Below are positions 8,583 through 17,688 of a DNA stretch of 64,000 bases, one piece after another. Under the pieces are notes generated by a model. The model had not been told where the DNA came from. It worked only from the letters and a program-made list of their open reading frames with translations, and ran no database searches. Numbering within the stretch: the stretch's first letter is position 1; each line of letters starts with the position of its first letter. The position numbers were made by a program, and so were the translations under genes. The DNA is from Chloroflexota bacterium. Lineage in GTDB: Bacteria > Chloroflexota > Anaerolineae > Anaerolineales > UBA4823. The stretch lies in the NCBI GenBank assembly GCA_029265355.1, contig JAJUJL010000011.1:1-64000 (forward strand), written 5' to 3'.

Positions 8583-10081
8583 TGATCAATACGCCAAGTG
8601 CCAATCCTGAAACCCGCTTTGACCGGGGAGCACGGCAGCTGCTGCTGTTCGCGCTGCTTTTCATCGCGCTGGACTTCGCCCAACTTGCTTACCGGTTCAC
8701 GCTGCCCACGGAAGGCTGGGCAATCGACACGAATAGCAACGAATCAGGTGACTATAATTTTTACGTGATTGAGAATATCGTAGGCGCACCGTCACCGCTG
8801 CAGCCGGGCGATGCGCTGCACGTTATTGGAGGAGTCCCGGCGGAACAAATCTCCAATGGAAAAGTTTTATTCAGCCCGCCGCCAGAAGGCTGGCGGGCTG
8901 GGAGCGAGGTGCCCGTCACCGTCATCCGGGATGGGCAGGAACTGAACTTCGATATCCCGATCGTCAACTGGACCTTTACAGCCTGGCTGCGCGCCAATTT
9001 CACAGGGCTCGAGCGCCTGATTTCATGGCTGAACACTTTGATTATTTTCGGCGTTGGTCTGTTCACTTTTCTCAAACGCCCCGGCAATCTTTCCGCTCGC
9101 TTTTTATTTCTTTTCGGACTCGCCAGCCTTGCCATGCTGATTTCCGGATTTCTGCCAGACGGTCTGGGGGTGTTATTCAGCGGGTTTGCCGCATTTGGGA
9201 AAGCGGTGTTCAGCTACGTGATTTTCTCCTATCTCTTCGGACCGGCGCTGCTTGGATTCGCGCTTACTTTTCCGCGCCCCAAAGCAATCATCCACCGCCG
9301 CCCTTGGCTGCTGCTGATTCCATTCATGATCGGCAGCATCGCCCCAGTGCTGCTTTTCATCAAGCCATCCCTGGCAGCAGTCGGTTTTCCGATCACGTTG
9401 GGGATGGTCTTGGCAGCCATTGCCGGGCTGGTGCACAGCGCCTTGACGATGCGCGATGCCATCAGCCGCGCCCAACTGCGCTGGGCAGTCGGTGGTGTGG
9501 TTCTTGGATTGGGATTATTTCTTCTGAATTATCCGAGCATCGCCGTCACAGGCTTACTCCGGCAGACGATTTTATTGCTGGCAAACATGGGCCTGCCCGT
9601 GATGAGCCTCTCCCTGGCAGTAGCCATCCTGCGCTACCGGCTGTATGACATCGATCTGGTTATCCGGCGTACACTGGTTTACTCACTCCTGACAATTTTG
9701 CTGGCGCTGGTTTACTCCGGCAGTGTGACCGTGCTGCAAGGGTTCTTCACGGCTCTGGGCGGATCGCAGTCCACACTCGCTACAGTGATCTCCACCCTGG
9801 CGATAGCCGCCCTGTTCAACCCGCTGCGCCGGCGCATCCAGGATTTCATCGACCAGCGCTTCTACCGCCAGAAGTATGATGCCGAACAGGCTTTGGCTCT
9901 ATTCAATGAAGCCGCCCGCAGCGAAACCGACCTGCAGGCGCTGGTGAACCGCCTGGTATCCGTCGTAACGGAAACCACCCAGCCCGAGAACGTGCTGGTG
10001 TGGCTGGACCCAATGGCAGAGCGTCGCCGAACGATCAGCGAAGCCGCTCCCACACCGGCTGGTAAGCAGGCCAATAGATGA
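8582..10081 (+). CDS. Kinase-less 7TM sensor-like protein with PDZ-like insert, array member 2
   Basis: Paralogue 2, 499 residues. It differs from its siblings by an extracytoplasmic region of ~85 residues between the first and second helix. There LQPGDALHVIGGVPAE and a later VTVIRDGQEL have the look of a PDZ domain, a peptide- or substrate-binding fold. The shared C-terminal block is intact (RYRLYDIDLVIRRTL, FNPLRRRIQDFIDQRFYRQKYDAE) and the chain ends soon after VLVWL, without an output domain. The ATG at 8582 overlaps the stop of member 1 as TAATG, so translation is probably coupled. An in-frame ATG at 8570 is also possible. Confidence 0.7.
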   Translation: MINTPSANPETRFDRGARQLLLFALLFIALDFAQLAYRFTLPTEGWAIDTNSNESGDYNFYVIENIVGAPSPLQPGDALHVIGGVPAEQISNGKVLFSPPPEGWRAGSEVPVTVIRDGQELNFDIPIVNWTFTAWLRANFTGLERLISWLNTLIIFGVGLFTFLKRPGNLSARFLFLFGLASLAMLISGFLPDGLGVLFSGFAAFGKAVFSYVIFSYLFGPALLGFALTFPRPKAIIHRRPWLLLIPFMIGSIAPVLLFIKPSLAAVGFPITLGMVLAAIAGLVHSALTMRDAISRAQLRWAVGGVVLGLGLFLLNYPSIAVTGLLRQTILLLANMGLPVMSLSLAVAILRYRLYDIDLVIRRTLVYSLLTILLALVYSGSVTVLQGFFTALGGSQSTLATVISTLAIAALFNPLRRRIQDFIDQRFYRQKYDAEQALALFNEAARSETDLQALVNRLVSVVTETTQPENVLVWLDPMAERRRTISEAAPTPAGKQANR

Positions 10082-11343
10082 CACGCTCCTCTGGTTTACA
10101 AGCAAGCCGGCGCTCCGCCGTGACAGGCGTCTGGCTGCTCTTGCTTCTCATGCTGCTGCTGACGCTGGCGGCAGCCCCCTATCGCTACCGGGAGCTGTCC
10201 GTAACCTGCACCGGCGCTCACTGCCTGAACGACAACATGCTGCTGCAGTCCGAAACCGCCGCCGTGCTGACCGGGCTTGGCATTACCCTGCGGCAGTATG
10301 CCGTCTTCATGCTCGGCACATCCTTCCTGCAGCTTGTGATAAGCTGGTCGCTGGCAGCTCTGCTGCTGCGGCGGCCCGAGCTGGATCGCATGGCGCTCCT
10401 GGTCGCCGTCTACCTGAGCCTGGGCGGGTTCTCCAACCCGGTATTGAATGCCCTGCCCCCCGCCCTGCACTGGACAGCCATACCGGTGGCGGTGATCCTG
10501 TATGCCGGGTATTTGTCCTTCATCCTGGTGTTTTATTTATTCCCGGATGGTCGCTTCATTCCCCCCTGGACGAAATGGTTGGCGCTGCTGCTGGCAGCCA
10601 ACGAATTGATCTATACTATCCTCACTACCTTCACCCTGGTCTCCGGCCAGGGCATTGCCGGCGGATGGTACGAGTTCCTCGAAGGCTCCATCTGGCTGGG
10701 GTCCTTCCTGGCGATCGCTACCACGCAAGTCTACCGCTACTTCCGCGTCTCCGGGCCTGTGCAGCGGGTGCAAACCCGCTGGGTGGTCTTCGGGTCTTCG
10801 CTCGCCCTGGTGATCGGGGTTGCCCTGGCGCTGATCGGCGCAGCCGGCGCAAATACCCTGGGACCTCAATATCGCCTGCTGACCATCATTATCTGGTCCT
10901 GGCTGCCTTTGTCCATCCTGCTTTCTTTAGGAATCGCCATGCTGCGCTACCGGTTGTGGGATATCGACATCCTCATCCGCCGCACACTGCAGTACAGCCT
11001 GGTTTCCGCTTTGCTGGTAGGGGTTTACTTTGGCAGCGTCACCCTGCTGCAAGGCGTTTTCACCTCCCTGGGTGGAGCGCAGTCCACCGCCGCCACCGTC
11101 ATCTCCACCCTGGCGATTGCTGCCCTGTTCAATCCCCTGCGCAGGCGCATTCAGGATTTCATCGACCGGCTCTTCTACCGCAGCAAGTACGATGCCGAGC
11201 AGGCTCTGGCAGAGTTCGCCACCGTCGCCCGCAGCGAAACCAACCTGGAGCAGCTCTCAGCCCGTCTGACCGACACTGTTCAGGAGACAATGCAGCCAAA
11301 TCAGATCAACCTGTGGTTGAAAACTCAGGGAAGAACCCAATGA
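10078..11343 (+). CDS. Kinase-less 7TM sensor-like protein, array member 3
   Basis: Paralogue 3, 421 residues. It overlaps the previous gene by four bases (ATGA), a sign of translational coupling. Seven to eight hydrophobic helices are visible. LFPDGRF marks the FPxG motif and RYRLWDIDILIRRTLQ the conserved block. FNPLRRRIQDFIDRLFYRSKYDAE is followed by the short tail ending at INLWLK. The loop after helix 1 contains CTGAHC, a possible extracytoplasmic disulfide not seen in the neighbours. There is no effector domain. A longer overlapping frame begins at 10575 on the same strand, but it is a shadow of this gene until 11340. Confidence 0.7.
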   Translation: MTRSSGLQASRRSAVTGVWLLLLLMLLLTLAAAPYRYRELSVTCTGAHCLNDNMLLQSETAAVLTGLGITLRQYAVFMLGTSFLQLVISWSLAALLLRRPELDRMALLVAVYLSLGGFSNPVLNALPPALHWTAIPVAVILYAGYLSFILVFYLFPDGRFIPPWTKWLALLLAANELIYTILTTFTLVSGQGIAGGWYEFLEGSIWLGSFLAIATTQVYRYFRVSGPVQRVQTRWVVFGSSLALVIGVALALIGAAGANTLGPQYRLLTIIIWSWLPLSILLSLGIAMLRYRLWDIDILIRRTLQYSLVSALLVGVYFGSVTLLQGVFTSLGGAQSTAATVISTLAIAALFNPLRRRIQDFIDRLFYRSKYDAEQALAEFATVARSETNLEQLSARLTDTVQETMQPNQINLWLKTQGRTQ

Positions 11344-13712
11344 ATATTTCCTGGGAACGCATCGCGCCGTGGATGATGGCCCTGGCTGCACTGGTCATCT
11401 TGCCTGGTTCAGTCATCCTGATCCTGATGAACCCGGCAGGGCATGATGAAAGAGTCTGGGAATTTCTCACCGGGGCGGTTTTTGGTTGCGGAGCGCCTAT
11501 CCTGGGTCTGGTTATCTTGAGACACCAGCCGCGCAACCGTATCGGCTGGTTGTGGTTAGTTATTGGCCTCACGATCGCCTTTGGCAGCCTGTCTCAAGGA
11601 CTTAAATATTATACAAACAGCAACCCATCCACCGATTATTCGAGCCTGATATTTACGATCTTGTTATTCAGTGAAACGGCTTACATCCTCCGGTTCATCT
11701 GCCTGATGCTATTGATGCTCTGGTTCCCGGATGGGAAACCCCCAACCCCGCGCTGGCGTATCCTGCACCTATGGGTGGTCTTATCGTTCATTCTGCTGAC
11801 ATTGGAACTCTTTGCACAGAAAGTGCCCTGGTCGAATGTTGAAGGTCTTGTCAGGGGAGCGCCGCTTGTCGACAACCCCATTGGTTTCCTGCCTGTGGCG
11901 CTCAGCCCAATCTACGAGTTGATGGCGCCGATTGGTTTCCTTTCAATTGTTGGGATGTCCTTGCTCGCCGCCCTGGCTATGCTACTCAGGTATCGCTCGG
12001 CCACGCAGCAGGTGCGGGCGCAAATCCTGTGGTTTGCCGTAGGAGGGGTAATTTATGCATCCAGCTTCGTAGCTTCCATCGCATTGATCGACTATTCAAC
12101 CTTACTACCGGGTGTTCTGACAAATCTGGCTATTCTGCCGTTTTACCTGGCGATTGGTATTGCTATCACACGCTACCAGCTCTACGATATCAGTGTCTTC
12201 ATCCGCAGAACGCTTCAGTATTCCCTGGTAACGGCGGTGCTTGCGTTGGTCTATTTTGGCAGTGTGACCGTGCTGCAGAGCCTGTTTGCTTCTTTCAGCG
12301 GGCAGCAGTCAACGCTCGCCATCGTGCTCTCCACCCTGGCAATCGCCGCCCTGTTCAATCCGCTGCGCCGCAGGGTGCAGGCGGCGGTCGACCAGCGTTT
12401 CTACCGCCAGAAGTACGATGCGGATCAAGCGCTGTCGGATTTTGCGGCGGCGGCGCGCAGCCAGGCCGATCTGTCTCAACTGGTGGAGCAGTTGAACAAG
12501 GTGGTGCAGCTCACCATCCAGCCGGCGTCGGTGTCGATCTGGCTGTACTCACTCAACACGCCCAGGCAGCCGCACACTCCGGTCAAGGCTGGCAGCACAC
12601 CATTCCTGCCGAGAATGAGCCAAATTGAAAAAGCACAGAGAGCGCCAGGCTTCAACCCTCTGCTGGCAGGCGGCTTGCTGCTGATTGTCGTCGCGGCGAT
12701 GCTCTTTATTTATCAAATTATCCGGCAAAACGCCGCCCAGCGGCTCGAATTCGATCCGCTGCCTCTCAGCGAGAACATCAGGCCGGTGATCATCGACACC
12801 GATATGGCGCCCGACGACTGGATGGCGATCCTGTTCCTGCTGAAGCGCCCCGAAATCGACGTCCTGGCGATCACGGTGAGCGGAACCGGCGAAGCGCACT
12901 GCGAACCCGGCGTGCGCAATACCCTGGGGCTGCTCGCTCTCGCCGGGCGATCGGGCATCCCGGTCGCCTGCGGGCAGGAAACGCCCTTAGAAGGAAATCA
13001 CGTCTTCCCGGATGACTGGCGCTCCAATGCCGATACGATGAGCGGCCTGGAGCTGCCCCAGGTTGAGCTTCCAGCGGGCGATGAAGGCGCTGTGGATCTG
13101 CTCACCCGCCTGGCGCTGGAATCTCCCAGGAAAGTGTCTATCCTGACATTGGGCCCCCTCACCAACCTGGCGCAGTCCGTACAGCAAGAACCGGCGCTGG
13201 TGGAGCGCGTCGAAACAGTGGTGATCATGGGCGGGGCGCTGGCGGTTCCCGGCAACGTCGGCTTCTCGGGAGCCGATATCGACAACCAGATTGCCGAATG
13301 GAACTTCTATATCGACCCATTAGCAGTTAAAATAGTATTTGGGTCTGGTTTACCTGTTTTGCTGGTGCCGCTGGATGCCACAAATGATGTACCGCTTGGC
13401 AGTGTATTTTTCCGCATGCTCAAAGCCAACCGGCGCACGCCCGAAGCCGAGTTCGTGTACCAGGTGCTGGCGAAGATGCAGGATTTCATCGCTTCCGGTA
13501 GGTATTATTTTTGGGACCCGCTGGCGGCCGGCTTGCTGGTGGATCCGAGCCTGGGCGCCATCACGGAAGGCAAGGTCAAAGTGTTTACCGCCGAAGGGCC
13601 AAACTCAGGCCTGGTCCGTGTGATGGCAGACGGCAACCCGATCCGCTACGCCACCTCGGCTGAGCGCGATCGTTTCTACGACGAATTTTTACGCACGCTC
13701 AACCAACCCTAA
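11340..13712 (+). CDS. 7TM sensor-like protein fused to a nucleoside hydrolase, array member 4
   Basis: Residues 1-410 are paralogue 4 of the array (GWLWLVIG, WFPDGK, a divergent RYQLYDISVFIRRTL, FNPLRRRVQ). An extra helix at ~438-460 follows. Residues ~480-790 are a complete inosine-uridine-preferring nucleoside hydrolase domain, an enzyme that splits ribonucleosides into base and ribose. It shows the calcium-binding DTDMAPDD, the LGPLTNLA and VIMGGAL segments, AEWNFYIDPLA, and WDPLAA near the end. The usual catalytic His of the HDP motif is replaced by Trp here. The extra helix would place the hydrolase outside the cytoplasm. The start at 11340 overlaps the preceding stop as ATGA. This is one uninterrupted frame, so the fusion is real unless the assembly is wrong. 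Confidence 0.8.
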   Translation: MNISWERIAPWMMALAALVILPGSVILILMNPAGHDERVWEFLTGAVFGCGAPILGLVILRHQPRNRIGWLWLVIGLTIAFGSLSQGLKYYTNSNPSTDYSSLIFTILLFSETAYILRFICLMLLMLWFPDGKPPTPRWRILHLWVVLSFILLTLELFAQKVPWSNVEGLVRGAPLVDNPIGFLPVALSPIYELMAPIGFLSIVGMSLLAALAMLLRYRSATQQVRAQILWFAVGGVIYASSFVASIALIDYSTLLPGVLTNLAILPFYLAIGIAITRYQLYDISVFIRRTLQYSLVTAVLALVYFGSVTVLQSLFASFSGQQSTLAIVLSTLAIAALFNPLRRRVQAAVDQRFYRQKYDADQALSDFAAAARSQADLSQLVEQLNKVVQLTIQPASVSIWLYSLNTPRQPHTPVKAGSTPFLPRMSQIEKAQRAPGFNPLLAGGLLLIVVAAMLFIYQIIRQNAAQRLEFDPLPLSENIRPVIIDTDMAPDDWMAILFLLKRPEIDVLAITVSGTGEAHCEPGVRNTLGLLALAGRSGIPVACGQETPLEGNHVFPDDWRSNADTMSGLELPQVELPAGDEGAVDLLTRLALESPRKVSILTLGPLTNLAQSVQQEPALVERVETVVIMGGALAVPGNVGFSGADIDNQIAEWNFYIDPLAVKIVFGSGLPVLLVPLDATNDVPLGSVFFRMLKANRRTPEAEFVYQVLAKMQDFIASGRYYFWDPLAAGLLVDPSLGAITEGKVKVFTAEGPNSGLVRVMADGNPIRYATSAERDRFYDEFLRTLNQP

Positions 13713-13722
13713 GGAGGAAAAA

Positions 13723-15069
13723 ATGGCTCAGTCATCCACCCAGGAACGCTTCAAGCGCGGGGCTGCCGACGCCGGGCGCTATTTCAAATACATGGCAGAT
13801 TTCGTCGGCTTCAGCGAGGAGGACCGGCAGGCAATCAAAGATTCCCGCTTCATCGTCGAGAAGCACATTCCCGCGATTGTAGGGCGCTTTTACGTGCAGC
13901 TTCTGCGCTACCCCGCCACGCGCAAGTTCTTTCTGAAGAAAGATGGCACGGTGGACCAGGCCTACCTATCGATGCGCATGCAGCACCAGGTGAGCTTTTG
14001 GCGGCGCACCGCCTCCGCCGGCCTCAGCGAAGACTACGCCCGCTTCACAGATTACGTTGGTAGGGCGCACACCTCGCGCGGCGCCGACCCCAAAATCTAC
14101 ATCCCCGAGCGCTATGTGATCGGCATGGTCGGCTTCGTGCAGCACAACTTGATGGAAGCGCTTCACGCCGAGCTGCACGAGATCGATCCAGAGCTGGAAG
14201 CGCGCGCCGCCAAAGGTTGGAGCAAGCTGCTCACCGTGCTGCTGGAGATGCTCACCCGCGCTTACGGCGAGGAGCATCTGTCCGAGACTTTCACTGCGCC
14301 GGACGAGGTCGACGATCAGGCGCTGATGGATCTCTCCATCGAAACCTACGAGCGCTCGCTGGGCATCGCCGATTCGATTGAGACCATCACTTATATTGTG
14401 GGGAAAGTGGATGACATCCCGGAGGGATCACGCAGGATCATCCAGGTGGAGGATCTGTCGATCGGCGTCTTCCACCACAAGGGCCAATGGTACGCCCTGC
14501 ACAACTCCTGCCTGCACCGCGGCGGGCCGGTGTGCACTGGCACCCTGGAGGATGACACCATCACCTGTCCTTGGCACGGCTACCAGTACAATCTGCCGGA
14601 CGGCAGGCTGCTGCTCGACGAGGACGCCACCCTACCAATGTACCCGGTCGAGATTGTGAATGGGGTGGTACAAATCACAGTTCCCATCCTGGTGCGCGAC
14701 CCATTGGAGTTTTCAATGTCCTTTGACGAGTTTTCACAGCCTGCGCCTGAACCGCCCAAACAGCTTGCACCAAACCAGTTCCTGGCAGAAGAGCTAAAGC
14801 CAGGACAGGTACGGCTGGTGCACGTCGATGGCGAGCGCGTGGCAGCGGTCAATGTTGATGGCGAGTATTATGCCATCCACGACGAATGTTCGCATGTTGG
14901 CGGCCCATTGAGCGAAGGAGAAGTCAAAGGCCACCAGCTCATCTGCCCGTGGCACGCCTCGTGCTTCGATGTGCGCGATGGATCGGTGCAATGCGGCCCG
15001 GCGAAAGAGCCGGTCAAGGCTTACCGGGTGAGCATCTCCGCTGGTATCGCCACGGTGCAGGCCGGGTAG
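13723..15069 (+). CDS. Protoglobin fused to two Rieske [2Fe-2S] domains
   Basis: Soluble 448-residue protein. Residues ~10-190 are a protoglobin/globin-coupled-sensor domain, with the proximal haem ligand in YVGRAH (H116) and the typical preceding HQVSFWRR helix. Residues ~225-322 are a Rieske domain with ligands C263, H265, C282 and H285 (CLH and CPWH). Residues ~352-448 are a second Rieske domain with C389, H391, C408 and H411 (CSH and CPWH). Rieske ferredoxin domains carry single electrons, and protoglobins bind O2, NO or CO. The combination suggests a gas-binding haem that exchanges electrons with its own clusters, for example an NO or O2 reductase or a redox sensor. No catalytic mononuclear-iron domain is present. 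It starts 10 bases after member 4 with a good AAGGAGG site. Confidence 0.85.
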   Translation: MAQSSTQERFKRGAADAGRYFKYMADFVGFSEEDRQAIKDSRFIVEKHIPAIVGRFYVQLLRYPATRKFFLKKDGTVDQAYLSMRMQHQVSFWRRTASAGLSEDYARFTDYVGRAHTSRGADPKIYIPERYVIGMVGFVQHNLMEALHAELHEIDPELEARAAKGWSKLLTVLLEMLTRAYGEEHLSETFTAPDEVDDQALMDLSIETYERSLGIADSIETITYIVGKVDDIPEGSRRIIQVEDLSIGVFHHKGQWYALHNSCLHRGGPVCTGTLEDDTITCPWHGYQYNLPDGRLLLDEDATLPMYPVEIVNGVVQITVPILVRDPLEFSMSFDEFSQPAPEPPKQLAPNQFLAEELKPGQVRLVHVDGERVAAVNVDGEYYAIHDECSHVGGPLSEGEVKGHQLICPWHASCFDVRDGSVQCGPAKEPVKAYRVSISAGIATVQAG

Positions 15070-15117
15070 CCGGGAGCTTTTCCTCGTGGTAGACCCCATG
15101 AATAGAGACGGGCACTG

Positions 15118-16389
15118 ATGCAGCCTCGCCATTTCTTGATGGCTTCCAGAGCGCTCAGCGTGGTCTCGCTGGTGTTCATTGCGTGCAGCCAGGTTCTTTT
15201 CACGTTGAACCGGCAAACCATTGTGCCAGAGTCGTGGGCGCATGCCGGTGGAACGCGTGAGAGCCTGGCGAGCTGGCTGAGCTTCAGTGCCCTGAGTTTT
15301 ATACTGCCGGCTGCCGCCGGGTTGCTCGGTCTATTGGTGATTTCACAACATAGCCACCACCCGATCGGCTGGATGCTCGCTTTCCTGGGAATGGCAGCCT
15401 CGCTCAGCACCTGCGCCCAGGAATGGGCCATCTACGGCTACTACACCATGCCTGGAGGTCTGCCTGGGGCGACCTTCGCCGCCTGGTTCACCAATTGGTC
15501 CTGGATGATCATGGTCAGTATCCTGCTGTGGATGCTGGCTATCTTCCCGGAAGGCAGGCTGATGCCCGGCTTCCTGGGCGCCAGTTTTATCACGACATAC
15601 TGGGCGTTTTTCCTGCCGACTTTTGCCGGTTCCAACCTGGAGGCGCGCTACTCCTCTGCCTTTCAAATTCCCAGCCCGTTGATCAAAGAGACGCCGCAGA
15701 TGCTGTATGACACTTTGTTCGCCATCGGCATGCCAGCTATGGCGCTCTCTGCGCTGGTGCTCGCCGGCACGGTCTGGGCGCGCTGGCAAAGCTCCACCCC
15801 GGTTATGCGCCAGCAGATCAAATGGCTGATTGTGGGGGTTGGCTTCATGACTGGCATGATCACCGTTGGCCTGGGCCTGAGCGTTGGCGCCGGCCTTACC
15901 CTGGGTGAACAACTGGTGAATAACGCTACCCTGGCTCCCTTGCTGGCAATTGGCGTCGCCATCTCCCGTTACCGCCTGTATGACATTGACATTATTATCC
16001 GGCGCACGTTGGTCTACTCGCTGCTCACGATCATGCTGGCAGCATTATATTTCAGCGGGATCACAATCTTGCAGGCTCTGGTCAACTCTTTTACCGGACA
16101 GCAATCCACACTGACAATTGTGATCTCGACCCTGCTCATCGCAGCGCTGTTCAATCCCTTGCTCCAGCGAACCCAGACTTTCATCGATCAGCGTTTCTAC
16201 CGCCAGCGCTACGATGCAGACCAGGCGCTGGCTGGTTTCGCACACGCCGCGCGCAGCGAAGTTGAAATCAGCAGCCTGGCAAATGAGCTGCTGAGCACCG
16301 TCAGCGAGACCGTGCAGCCAGAACGCGCCAGCCTGTGGCTCAAACGCGGTGATCTGCACGCCAAATCCCAATTTCGAACCAGCAAATGA
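15118..16389 (+). CDS. Kinase-less 7TM sensor-like protein, array member 5
   Basis: Paralogue 5, 423 residues, resuming the array after the globin-Rieske gene. It has the family landmarks HPIGWML after helix 2, IFPEGRLMPG, RYRLYDIDIIIRRTL, FNPLLQRTQTFIDQRFYRQRYDAD and a tail ending at ASLWLK. No kinase, phosphatase or nucleotide-binding motif follows. The gap of 48 bases to the previous stop leaves room for ribosome binding but no obvious promoter, so it is likely in the same transcript. Confidence 0.7.
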   Translation: MQPRHFLMASRALSVVSLVFIACSQVLFTLNRQTIVPESWAHAGGTRESLASWLSFSALSFILPAAAGLLGLLVISQHSHHPIGWMLAFLGMAASLSTCAQEWAIYGYYTMPGGLPGATFAAWFTNWSWMIMVSILLWMLAIFPEGRLMPGFLGASFITTYWAFFLPTFAGSNLEARYSSAFQIPSPLIKETPQMLYDTLFAIGMPAMALSALVLAGTVWARWQSSTPVMRQQIKWLIVGVGFMTGMITVGLGLSVGAGLTLGEQLVNNATLAPLLAIGVAISRYRLYDIDIIIRRTLVYSLLTIMLAALYFSGITILQALVNSFTGQQSTLTIVISTLLIAALFNPLLQRTQTFIDQRFYRQRYDADQALAGFAHAARSEVEISSLANELLSTVSETVQPERASLWLKRGDLHAKSQFRTSK

Positions 16390-17675
16390 CAAATGGAGAG
16401 CTAATCAAGATGCTGACTGCACAGGCTTCCACGATCTTACGCCCTCCCTGGCTCAACCTGGCGCGCGCCGCGTGGATCATCGCCTCCGTCGCGGCCCTGG
16501 CGGCGTTCATTGCCGAGCTTACCGTGATTCTGCCTGCACCCATGCAGGACTGCACCGACCCCGCAGTCTTGTGCGGACCCTGGCATGTCGGGCAAAAGGA
16601 TATTGCCCTGGGGGAAACGTTGAACATCCCTGGTCAGCTCCTGGTATGCGTGTACGTGTTCAACAGCGTCTTTCCCAGGATTGCGTTCTTCCTGGTGGGG
16701 TTGGTGATCTTCTTACGACGATCGAACGACTGGATCGCCCTGCTGCTGTCGCTCATGCTGACCACGTTTTTGGTAGAAGGCGTGCAGAACCTGGGGAATT
16801 TCATGCCTGTGGTGCACCTCATCTATGCCGTTGCCACCGCCGCCTTTGTATTGCTGCCTTTTGTTTTTCCCAGCGGGCGGATTGTGCCTGGATGGATGGC
16901 ATGGATTGTTCCACCTTTGCTGCTAGCAACCCTCTTTGCCATCCTTTCACCCTATCTGGGCATTCAGATCGATGAACAAATCTATGCCATACTCTCACTG
17001 GGGGCATTCTTCCCTTGGTTTCTTAGCGGCGGCTATGCCGCCACCTATCGCTACCGCAGAGTTTCGAACGCCATCGAACGCCAGCAAACCAAATGGGTGA
17101 TGGCAGGCATCCTGGGAACTTTCATCCTCTTCATTCCCTTCACAATTATCTCGATTTACTTCCCGCCCTCCAACCCAACGCCGGAACGCCTGGCATTCGT
17201 CTACTTGATCTACATTCCAATCGGTCTGTTAGGTTATCTGTTCATTCCGATCTCCATCAGCATCGCCATCTTCCGCTACCGCCTGTGGGATATCGACCTC
17301 ATCATCCGCCGCACGCTGGTCTATTCCAGCCTCACCCTCCTGCTGGCGCTGGTCTATTTTGGTAGCATCACCCTGCTACAAAGCCTGCTCTCAGCTATCA
17401 CCGAGCAGCAATCCACGGCAGCAGTTGTGATATCCACGCTGGGCATCGCCGCCCTGTTCAATCCGCTGCGCCGCAGGATCCAGGAGGCCATCGACCGCCG
17501 CTTTTACCGCCACAAGTACGATGCCGAGCAGGCGTTGGGCAAATTTGCCGCCGTTGCGCGCAGTGAAGTCGATTTAGCCCGCCTGAATGAGACCTTGATC
17601 CAGATTTCCCACGAAACCTTGCAGCCTGAAACCGTCTCGCTGTCGCTGACAGACCGCTCGCAAACACGCCAATAA
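16386..17675 (+). CDS. Kinase-less 7TM sensor-like protein, array member 6
   Basis: Paralogue 6, 429 residues, starting at an ATGA overlap with member 5. A second in-frame ATG at 16410 has a better GGAGAG upstream and would shorten it by eight residues. The first extracytoplasmic loop is Cys-rich (MQDCTDPAVLCGPW), suggesting a disulfide. VFPSGRIVPGWM, RYRLWDIDLIIRRTL and FNPLRRRIQEAIDRRFYRHKYDAE are intact, and the chain ends shortly after VSLSL. Like its siblings it lacks an output domain. Confidence 0.7.
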   Translation: MTNGELIKMLTAQASTILRPPWLNLARAAWIIASVAALAAFIAELTVILPAPMQDCTDPAVLCGPWHVGQKDIALGETLNIPGQLLVCVYVFNSVFPRIAFFLVGLVIFLRRSNDWIALLLSLMLTTFLVEGVQNLGNFMPVVHLIYAVATAAFVLLPFVFPSGRIVPGWMAWIVPPLLLATLFAILSPYLGIQIDEQIYAILSLGAFFPWFLSGGYAATYRYRRVSNAIERQQTKWVMAGILGTFILFIPFTIISIYFPPSNPTPERLAFVYLIYIPIGLLGYLFIPISISIAIFRYRLWDIDLIIRRTLVYSSLTLLLALVYFGSITLLQSLLSAITEQQSTAAVVISTLGIAALFNPLRRRIQEAIDRRFYRHKYDAEQALGKFAAVARSEVDLARLNETLIQISHETLQPETVSLSLTDRSQTRQ

Positions 17676-17688
17676 AGAGCACAATCAG

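Noticed and set aside
10575-11339. In-frame extension upstream of the 7TM-nucleoside hydrolase gene
   Set aside because: It overlaps array member 3 in another frame, and its translation is Arg/His/Pro-rich with no hydrophobic pattern. The ATG at 11340 gives a normal family start and an ATGA overlap.
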